Below, piece after piece: positions 55,760 to 64,000 of a stretch of 64,000 nucleotides of DNA. Within the stretch, counting starts at the first letter, position 1. The number at the start of each line of letters is the position of its first letter. Both the position numbers and the translations under genes were made by a program. Below the pieces are notes generated by a model that was not told the DNA's origin, ran no database searches, and saw nothing but the letters and a program-made list of their open reading frames with translations. Source of the DNA: Phlebiopsis flavidoalba. Lineage: Eukaryota; Basidiomycota; Agaricomycetes; Polyporales; Phanerochaetaceae. The DNA lies in the NCBI GenBank assembly GCA_035772785.1, contig JAOCPU010000001.1:1736001-1800000 (forward strand). The letters are read 5' to 3'.

Positions 55760-56497
55760 ACGCAGCTTCCACATCCCACATACTGCTAGAAGAAACCCTC
55801 GTCCTGTTTGACTACCCACACATCATGGGCATACAGACCAACATAAGCATGCAGAAAGCCGAAGCTTCGGTCATCACTGCAGTCACAGCTGATGGTAGCA
55901 GGGGCCCCCAGTGTTGCCACTGCGGGTGACGCTCAGACCACGCCCCAGACTGCCCATTTGGGAGCCCCAAACAGACGGTGCGTTTATTCAGCTTGAACGT
56001 GCCGACCGGGCTACCGTCTTACCAAACCGTCCTGTGGGCACATAAGTAGGAGTCAGAGGTTCTCAAACTTATGGGGCCGCGGCATACAATATACATGCAG
56101 AGATAGCGCCTGTGAAATTGATACCTGCAGTTCTTACTCTAACTCAAGCTACGTGCGGCATAGACCAGAGAGAGCCAAAGCTCTTGATCATTCAAGTATG
56201 CTGCGAGACTCTAGAGACAATTATTGTTCCTTTTTGGCCGTATTTCTACACCTTAAGCAAGAGAAACTTTTTTGACCAGAGATTTCTTGCATGCTCCACG
56301 TGATGAGTGCTTCTAGAGTATAAAGTGCTAGAATACGCGACTCTCTGTGCTATAGCAAGCCCCGCCACACATCTGGTCACGAACTACGACACCTACCATA
56401 TTGGGCCACATCAACAAATTTGTTCCTCTACCATTGGGCGTCTACATCATTTCCGTACCTCACTCCTTGCGCTTCGGCCTCTCGTCTTCAGACAGTT

Positions 56498-58977
56498 ATG
56501 GGTAGACGCGCAAAGAACAAACAGGGAAACCCAGAGCCCCTTGCTGAGGCGAATGGCCAGTCTGCACGCCCCTCCACGAAAAAGCTCGGCAAGCGCAAGG
56601 CGGAACCAGAAGAGGATGTGAGGGAGAGCAAGAGGCCGGCGAAGAAGATGAAGGAGGCCGTGGTGAAGAAGGGGAAGGCGGAGAGGGGCAAACCCAAGAA
56701 GGCGAAGGCTGTACCTGTGAAGAGCAAGAAGCAGGAGGCCGAGGACGAGGACGAGGAGGAAGAAGAGGAGGAAGACGATGCCATGGAGGGAGGGAGCAGT
56801 GAGGGCTGGGAAGACGTCGATGATGACCTTGACGTGAAGGCGGAGGCCAAGTATGTCACAAATCACCATTTGTTCTGTGCTATCATTGCTCATTTTGATC
56901 TAGGTCGCTATTCCGTGATAGCGACGACGAAGAGTTCTCAGGTTTCAATGGAGACTTGGACGAATACGACTTGGAGGGTGAGGAAGACGAGTACGCCCTA
57001 TTCAATACAAATATATGTACATACTGAAACTTCTCTTCCTAGTGATGACGTTCTCCGCGGGTCAGTGCAAGAACTGGACCTTGGTTCCGACGACGAAGAC
57101 GACGAACCTCAGGAACCCGTCCGGCTAAGAGGCAAGAAGTCAAAACAGCAAGAAACGCCCTGCGAAGATAATACCTACAGGGTCTGATGACTCCGACTCT
57201 GATGCGGACGAAGACGAAGAGGATGGCTCCCCCATTACCATGAAGAACATGGAGGCTCGTTCAAGAGCCATGGACGCGAAGGCTGCACGAGAAGCGCAGC
57301 TCGACGCGGAGGAGATGAGACAGGCAGAACTCGCGAGTGATGAGGAACTCGCTGATGATGCCATGGAGGAGGACGAGGATGAGGAAGAGGCGGATGGAGG
57401 CGAAGAGCCATTCCATTTGCCGACCGCAGAAGAACGGGAAGAGGAGAAGAAGGCTGGCCCACCTCAAGTGCACGTCGTCCAACGCCGCATGCGAGAATGC
57501 GTCCGTATACTGAGTAACTTCAAGAAGCGGGCAGCAGAAGGCCGGTACGTTCGTCTAGCTCAGGTTGTAGCAGGATCGTCTCACTAAGATGTTTCCACCA
57601 CATTCAGTTCGCGTGCCGAATATGTGGCTCAGCTTGTTTCAGACATTGCCAGCTATTACGGCTACAACGACTTCCTCGCCGAAAAGCTCTTCCAGATATT
57701 CCCGGTCTCTGAAGTAGGTCCGGCCTATGTGACCACAGAATGCCCATTAACGCACATTTCATCAGGCTATCGAGTTTTTCGAGGCAAATGAGGTTCCGAG
57801 ACCTGTGACCATCCGCACAAACACCCTTCGTACTCGCCGGAGAGACCTTGCGCAGGCTCTGATCAACAGAGGTGTCAATCTTGAAACCCATTGGCAAGTG
57901 GACGAACGTCGGTCTGCAAGTCTTCGAGAGCTCCGTTCCTATCGGTGCTACCCCCGAGTACCTTGCTGGGCAGTACATGCTCCAAGCCGCCTCGTCCTTA
58001 CCCTACCCGTCATCGCTCTCGGCCCTCAGCCAGGCGAGCGTGTGCTCGACATGGCCAGCGCCCCGGGTGGCAAGACGACACATATGGCTGCGCTCATGCA
58101 GAACACTGGTGTCATCTTCGCCAACGAGCTGAACAAGGCCCGGACGAAGAGTTTGACTGCCAACGTGCATCGTTTGTGGTCGGGTGCAAGAACGTAGTCG
58201 TATGCTCGTACGACGGTCGCGAGTTCCCCAAGGTGATGGGTGGCTTTGACCGTGTCCTGTTGGATGCACCATGTAGCGGTACTGGTGTCATTAGCAAGGA
58301 TGCTAGCGTCAAGACCAACAAGGCGAGCCCAATCTTCTGGCCGCTGTGATGGGGATCTAATATGCTTGCTTTTCCACAGTCGGATCGCGATTTCACCCTT
58401 CTGTCTCACCTCCAGAAGCAGCTCATTTTGTGCGCCATCGACAGTGTCCAGCCCGACTCGAAAGACTGGCGGTTACCTCGTCTACTCGACATGTTCCGTA
58501 ACAGTTGACGAGAAACGAGGCGGTCGTGGACTACGCCCCTGCGCAAGCGCCCCAACGTCAAGCTCGTCGAGACGGGCCTCGAGTTTGGTGTGCCAGGCTA
58601 CAAGAGCTACCGACCGGTAAGAACTTTCGATCCTCGCGTGCCACGATGACCCGGCGGTTCTACCCCTCACGTGCACAACATGGACGGATTCTTCGTCGCG
58701 AAGTTCAAGGTCGAGAAGCGCACAAAGAAGACGGAGCAGAAGGACGGCGGAGGCCGAGGCGGACGCGCCGCAGCCCGCAGCGTTTTGCGTTTCGACGAGG
58801 AGGAGTCGGGACAGCGGGCCTATCAATGCGTGGGGCCATATCGCACAATAACAAAAGGTAAGTCGTGTATCGCCGGTTCGACCTGCACGCGGTGCTGATG
58901 CCCTTGCAGAGGCCAAGTCAGAGCAGAGACGGAAGAGCATGAAGGCGAAGGGCCTTCGCGTCCCCGCGCGCCCCTGA
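56498..58977 (+). CDS. NOP2: Nop2, 25S rRNA (cytosine-C5) methyltransferase
   Basis: Nucleolar SAM-dependent methyltransferase required for 60S assembly. The start [20 protein letters not shown] (56498) opens a Lys/Glu-rich N-terminal domain ([19 protein letters not shown], then a long Asp/Glu run). [39 protein letters not shown] and [20 protein letters not shown] follow. The conserved part includes [28 protein letters not shown] and [20 protein letters not shown]. Motif I is [40 protein letters not shown] carries motif IV Cys and [13 protein letters not shown] motif VI Cys, the nucleophile. [19 protein letters not shown] precedes the basic tail GLRVPARP with TGA at 58975-58977. Introns of 45-65 bases occur near 56849-56903, 56989-57042, 57545-57606, 57714-57766, 58347-58379 and 58857-58909. 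Confidence 0.92.
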
Positions 58978-61900
58978 CGCGCACAAAAGCTGCCCCCGCT
59001 GCAGCATGATCTACATTAGTATATGGAATTCGACAGAGAGATCGTCTTCAGCCACCGTCACTTGTCGTGTGCACGCACCGAGTGCGCCCCGCGTGCTCGA
59101 CCCTGCTTTTACGTGTGGCGAGTGCCGCTTCTTCCTCTTCTCGCACAGGAAGGGTCCCGACAGGTGATTGACACTGGCCCGAAGCATGCATCTTCACGCG
59201 GGGATGCCGATTGTGTGCGGTTCAGATCCCCATGCGGTATCGCGCGAACGCGCCAATTAGTCAAGGGCTTTGTGGCGAGCGAAGCATGACCGAGGGCTGG
59301 GTGTGCAATCCTGCCGAAGTTGCTGCTGCATCCCGAAGCCGAGTTGCTAGCATGTTGAATATTCCGGTGTTCGAATCTTGAAAAGGGACATCGGCTCCCA
59401 GGAATGGACATGTCACGGTTCAAAACAGCGAGTTTACGTGATAGTTAGCACAGGATCAGCGCATTTTTGCGTACTGTCGGAGCGGCGTGCCGTGGCGATT
59501 GTTGGGGATGCGGACGAACGGACGTGCGTTGACACGTACAACGCACGCGCGTCTGACCATGGCTATCCTCCTTTTGGGCGCGAAGACGATCAGGATTCAG
59601 AGGCTATCCATCGCCGTGTCCACTATTTACACGAGATCTAAATCAGTACATTTAGGTGTGACGTAATCTAACAAAAGGAGGAGAAAAGGAAGCAGGGAAT
59701 CCCCACCGATGGGGACGCACACGGGTACTCAAACAGAAAACTGTACAGTAAACAGGTCCGTTTAGGCCTCAATCAGATAGCTATGATACATGCCTAATGT
59801 CGGCTGATTTCATTGGAGCGGACGCGGCTCAGGTAGCGGCTTCCTCTGCCAGAAAAAACGATCATGAGTTCCTTCATCGTCGGCCCGACATACGCACTTA
59901 GCACAGAACCTTGCTTCTGTGCGTTTGCCTATCCTCTGAACAAACCTACACAGGCGCCTACCGAGCCGAGCGACCCAGAGTGCAGATTGTGTCGCTCCAA
60001 GGCGACCATCCAGTGAACCTGGATTTACAAGATAAGTGGTTAGCCCAAGGGTCCTTCTCCCGCGGAACAGCCGGGATGGAAAGAAAGCTCGGAAGGAAAG
60101 AGGAAGGCAACGCACAAGCATTACCCCCAAAAGTGACGGAGACGAGCCGTCGGTGTCGTCCTTGATCCTGGTGCTTCGCGACACAGCGACGAAGATACAC
60201 GTCAATGAGGAAAAACAAACAAGTAGTGAGAGATAGAAGCGCAAGCAAAGAGGCCCCACAGCCGACTGCGTGAGGAACAGAAGGCAGAGCCACGCGGGAA
60301 TACCCCGCGTAGGCCCGGCGCCGCGGCGTTGGGCATAACCGCCACGATGAAGAGCCGAGGCAAGCCGAGTCAGGAAGCTGAAGCCGCATGGAGATTTGGT
60401 GGTTTGCGGGGCAAGGGCCACGGCGAATATCAAGGACGGTTCAATGTGAATGTTTATGGGCAGGGGACCTTTTTCAGGGGGCACGCACCAATTGGGTGTG
60501 AGGACGAGGGACCTGACCCGGTTGAGCGTCAAGCATAGGTTGATAGGAACTTTAACTGTCCACTCCGCTTACGAGTTTTTTTTTTGAGGGCCGCCTGTAC
60601 GTTGGCCTGTCAAAGGTATCGGATCCTAGCTTTGCCTTTGAGCACTGGCCGGGGGTGTCGTGGCTGCAGTCCGGCGACACCTACAGTATGAAGTGCAGCC
60701 ACAGAATGACAGTGCGTACCTCTATGAGGACATCGTGAGTGAGAGGGGCGAGCAGATAGGGTCGCGAATACCAATAGAATAGAAAAATCGAGACGTCAGA
60801 GGTGTGATGGCGGATGAAGGACGGAAAGAAGGGTGCTCACGAGAGATCTATGGGCTGAGATGCGAATATCCCCAGACTCCAAAAAGCGCGTACAGCGCCG
60901 GGGTCGCAGACGCCACAACGAGGAAACGGTCGCCGTCGAGGCATATGCTCTGTGAGGCTAAACAGGGTAGATGCTGTGGATGATTTGGGACAGAAAGCGA
61001 GACCAGCAGCCCAGCAGCAGGGAGAAAGGTCAGAGAAGGTTTTCAAAATCGGCGTTGATGACCCAGAACATGTGTGGCGAGGTCGGCGAGTCTGCGCCGC
61101 AGGGGCGAAGCCCCCCAATGGCAGAGCTGGGGATTCCGTCTACGGCAGAGAAGCAGTCTCAGGGTATAAAGCACAGGCAGGAGACGCTTTTGAGAAGGTA
61201 AAGTGTGGAATTTAAGAGTGAGACCACACGGTATGACGATAGAGGAGCGGTTTGGAGAACGTTGGTTTGTGGGGTGGGCTCATATTGATCCTCCCACCAC
61301 AATAAGCTCGTTGTGCGCTGCATTGTGGGGCCGTCGCAAAGCAGACGATGTGGAGAACAAAGGCGGCAGCGAGGGCAGCACGCGCTCGGCTATAAGTATT
61401 TCGCCTTCTTTCTCGAGGGCTCGTCTGGCCGGTTCTGATGGGAGACATTCAGTAGCCCCACGTGGTCGGGTGAAACTCTCAAACAAGCGACTCGACCGAG
61501 AGAGAGAACCTGAAACGACGGTGTGCTTCGTCGCCTACGGCAACAGCGGCCAGCACATCGCCGAGCACCGCTGGCTCGTGCGACGGCCGAGGGGCTTCCT
61601 CGCCGCCGCTACCCACAACCGCTTTGCGCATCGTCGGCCGTGCGAGGTGGCGGAGCGCGAGCGTTGCATTTTTTTTCGGTTGGCGGCACACGACAATGTG
61701 CGGGAGGCGGGAATTGGGCTCTGTGGGGCGGCGCTTTGTAGCGCGCTGATTCCGCGATTCTGCGCGTTACGTAAAGACGGTCGGGACGCTTCTGTCGGGG
61801 CTCGCACCTGACGACAACTGATCTCGCCCCCAGAAACCGCCCTTCCCACCACCGGGCAGCCCCCAGAAAATCGCACCCGCAAAAATCACGCCCTGGGACA

Positions 61901-62395
61901 ATGTCTGAGGTGCCTCCGGGCGGTCTCTGGCACCGACCGGCAGCGGCGGAGGGCAGCGACGCGGCGGTCGACTGGTCAGCGTCTGCACTGGGTGGTCGCC
62001 GGGCGACGCGGAGATGCTGAAGACCCGCTGAAAAGGGGATTTGGCGTGTGTGAGATTGCGTATTGTTTCGCTGTTGTTTGGGACCTCGACGTTTGAAGGA
62101 TAAGTAGGGGCGCAGTCTCGCTCTCCCACCTATATCCCTATCTCTTCCTCTATCGTCTCGCTCTCTTTCTTGCCTCAGGCATAAGGCCAGCCTTGCCTCG
62201 TCTCTCATGCTTGGTCTCAGCCCCATACCCCATTACCGTACGTGGTCTTTTCCTCTCTCCTTTCTCTCCTCTCAGCACATCCCGTCTCGCCTCGCAACGC
62301 GCCGCGCGACTCCTGTTGCCCCTGTAATAGCCAAACCCAACTAAACGCGTGTTTTTTGCGCCTTCCAGACTCACCGACTTCATTAGTTTCTCATA
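58978..62395. other. Long gene-poor region before the Ala/Pro/Glu-rich gene
   Basis: About 3.4 kb with many overlapping frames on both strands but no conserved domain. The longest, on the minus strand at 59810-60532, has one hydrophobic stretch and no homology I recognise. The 3' end (62129-62285) is a pyrimidine-rich leader. No RNA gene or transposon was recognised. Confidence 0.4.
62129..62285 (+). promoter_or_regulatory. Pyrimidine-rich promoter/leader tract
   Basis: C/T-dominated plus-strand DNA (tatctcttcctctatcgtctc, cctctctcctttctctcctctc type) 110-270 bases before the ATG at 62396. Such CT blocks mark transcription starts of highly expressed fungal genes. Assignment rests on composition and position. 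Confidence 0.5.
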
Positions 62396-63719
62396 ATGTC
62401 TGCCCCTGCTGAGACCGTCGCTGTCGCTCCCGCCGTCGAGGAGCCCAAGCCCGTCGAGACACCCGCCGCTGAGCCCGCTCCCGCTGTCGAGGAGCCCAAG
62501 CCCGAGGAGGCTGCCTCTCCGCCACCGAGGCCCCCAAGGAGGAGGCCAAGGTCGAGGTCAGTTGCATTGCTATCGCAAAACGCGTCCTGCTGCGACGTTG
62601 CTCACGCTCTGTCTGCCCAGGAGCCTGCCGCCACCTGCCGCCGAAACCCCCGCCGCTGAGACGGCCGAGACACCTGCCACTCCCGCTGAGCAGTCCGCTG
62701 CCGAGGAGGCCAAGCCCGTTAGTGGCCTGTTTTGCATTTGCATTAGCAGATTTCCTTAAAAGTGTATACAGGCTGAGGAGGCACCAAGAAGGAGGAGAAG
62801 CCCGACAGGCCCAAGAGCCCGGGTTTCCTCGCCAAGATCTTGCTCCTTTCAAGAACGGTGAGAGAAGAAGACTGAGAAGAAGGTGAAGGAGAAGGTCGAC
62901 AAGAAGAAGGCCGACAAGAAGGAGGAGAAGAAGGAGGAGGTGCGTTGTCACTTGTCGGACTTTGGAGATTCGATGACTCACGTCGGTCTATAGGCTGCTC
63001 CTGCCGCTGCCAACCGAGGAGGCCCCCAAGGAGGCTGCTCCCGCTGAGGAGACCCCCGCTGCTGCTGAGGGAGGCTCCTGCTGCTACCGAGGAGACCCCC
63101 GCTGCGGAGCCCGTCAAGGAGACGTATGTGGATTTTGTGTATTAGCCAAACCTGACGCTGACTGATTTATCTACAGCGAGACTGCTGCCGCCGTTGAGGC
63201 TCCGCTGCCGACTCGGGATGCTCCTGCTGCTGATAGGCCGTCACCCCGGGGCCGCGTGAGGCACCCCCAAGGAGGGAGAAGAGAAGGAAGAGAATAGGTG
63301 GTTATTATGATTCCCCTAAAATCCAAGTCTAATCCAACGTGTTCTCATGGAGACTGATGGGCTGTGTGTTATAGAAGGAGGAGAAGCCCCAAGTCCCCCA
63401 AGGTCGGCGCAACGCCTGTCTGCTTCGTGTCGGTGACTTCATTCAAGCCCAAGCATATAAGGAGCCCCTCCAGTTCCCGCCAAGGTAGTGGAGGGCTGAG
63501 GGACGTCGCCCCCCAAGAGAATTGTGAGGAGACACGCTCCCGTTGCGCCATCCTCGAGAACCCGGCACGCTTGAGGAGGGCATAGGGCCAAGCCACTCGG
63601 CCGACGAAGGGCAACCCCCCGCGCCTGACGTTGAGGAGCCGAATGTTGTTGGTCGGCACGCATATGCCGCGCGCACCACAAGATTTCGCGCTGCCGCCAA
63701 GACGACATATAAGCGCTAA
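62396..63719 (+). CDS. Low-complexity Ala/Pro/Glu/Lys-rich protein
   Basis: The start MSAPAETVAVAPAVEEPKPV (62396) follows a pyrimidine-rich leader. Five or more short introns divide repeats of EEPKP, AAETPA, EAPKEEA and PAEETPA type. The only non-repetitive block is DRPKSPGFLAKILAPFKNGE (about 62795-62865, after small indels). A coiled Lys/Glu stretch follows (KKTEKKVKEKVDKKKADKKE). A second weak motif, KSPKVGRRL with ARVGDF, lies near 63390-63450. The sequence is almost certainly disordered and highly charged. I know of no assigned function. High expression is suggested by leader composition and codon bias (almost all GCC/GCT, GAG, CCC, AAG). The stop at 63717-63719 is approximate because of indels in the last exon. 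Confidence 0.6.
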
Positions 63720-64000
63720 ATACCCCCACGCGATGCGCTAATCCTTACTTTTTTCTTCATCTTAGTTACCATGACTGCGTTTACGACCTGCCTCAATCGC
63801 TTCTTAATGTCCACTTTTCGAGTTTACAGCTTATCTTCGGTTACCTGGATTTTTGTCCTGCGACTACCCTTCTCATTCAGGCCACCGCCTCTTGTCATGT
63901 CTTGTTCCATTTTTCTCATCTACTTTACGATGACGGGTTATTACGACGTGCTCTCGATGCTGGCCTTATATAGCGACGTCGGGATGCTGTCAAAGGTCGG

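Larger units (their letters stand above)
55214..56497. other. Intergenic region, FUN14 / NOP2 divergent
   Basis: Holds a palindromic TGACGTCA at 55310-55317 and a 66-base tandem duplication at 55628-55759. AT-richer around 56100-56350. No gene was recognised. It contains the promoters of both divergent genes. Confidence 0.45.

Noticed and set aside
59810..60532. A 240-residue minus-strand frame with a hydrophobic stretch
   Set aside because: Composition is irregular, plus-strand frames overlap it equally well, there is no family resemblance, and no intron or start context supports it.

Overview
This window comes from a filamentous basidiomycete, most likely an agaricomycete. The genes are split by many short GT...AG introns of roughly 50-65 bases. 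Gene density is eukaryotic and both strands are used. The set includes an HSP30/YRO2-type opsin-related protein, F-box families and a Gid2/Rmd5 ubiquitin-ligase subunit. No bacterial operon, rRNA, tRNA or CRISPR array was seen. Almost every conserved gene shows single-base insertions or deletions and in-frame stops within otherwise well-preserved protein sequence. I read most of these as uncorrected sequencing or assembly errors rather than mass pseudogenisation. Gene ends below are therefore anchored on conserved start and stop regions, and the exon structure in between is approximate.

Layout, left to right. 0.4-3.4 kb: beta-adaptin (AP-1/AP-2 type). 4-8.6 kb: small hypothetical genes and the 3' part of an armadillo-repeat protein. 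9.2-10.3 kb: opsin-related protein. 10.5-14.2 kb: a decayed SRAP (HMCES/YedK-type) gene head-to-head with a truncated F-box/LRR-like gene. 14.2-16.7 kb: gene-poor, with a tandem duplication of about 0.3 kb. 16.7-24.1 kb: F-box/beta-propeller protein, Rmd5/Gid2, Nsa1 and pirin. 24.6-29 kb: amino-acid permease and peroxisomal enoyl-CoA isomerase. 30.5-37.4 kb: a second, better-kept SRAP gene followed by three tandem F-box/LRR-like paralogues related to the copy at 13 kb. 37.9-45.8 kb: zinc alcohol dehydrogenase, Sfi1-like centrin-binding protein and plasma-membrane syntaxin (Sso1). 46-53 kb: kynurenine-formamidase-like hydrolase, then two DUF4436 membrane proteins flanking a purine nucleoside permease (NUP). 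53.7-59 kb: a hypothetical gene, a FUN14-domain protein and Nop2. 62.4-63.7 kb: a low-complexity Ala/Pro/Glu/Lys-rich protein behind a long pyrimidine-rich leader.

Most genes are core housekeeping functions: vesicle traffic (beta-adaptin, Sso1), 60S ribosome assembly (Nsa1, Nop2), ubiquitin ligation (Rmd5, F-box proteins), spindle-pole duplication (Sfi1) and metabolism. The accessory part is the dispersed SRAP plus F-box duplication (10.5-14.2 kb against 30.5-37.4 kb) and the DUF4436/NUP cluster. I found no clear multi-gene system that looks wholly new. The best leads are the SRAP/F-box duplication with asymmetric decay, the opsin without its retinal lysine, and the NUP gene enclosed by DUF4436 paralogues.
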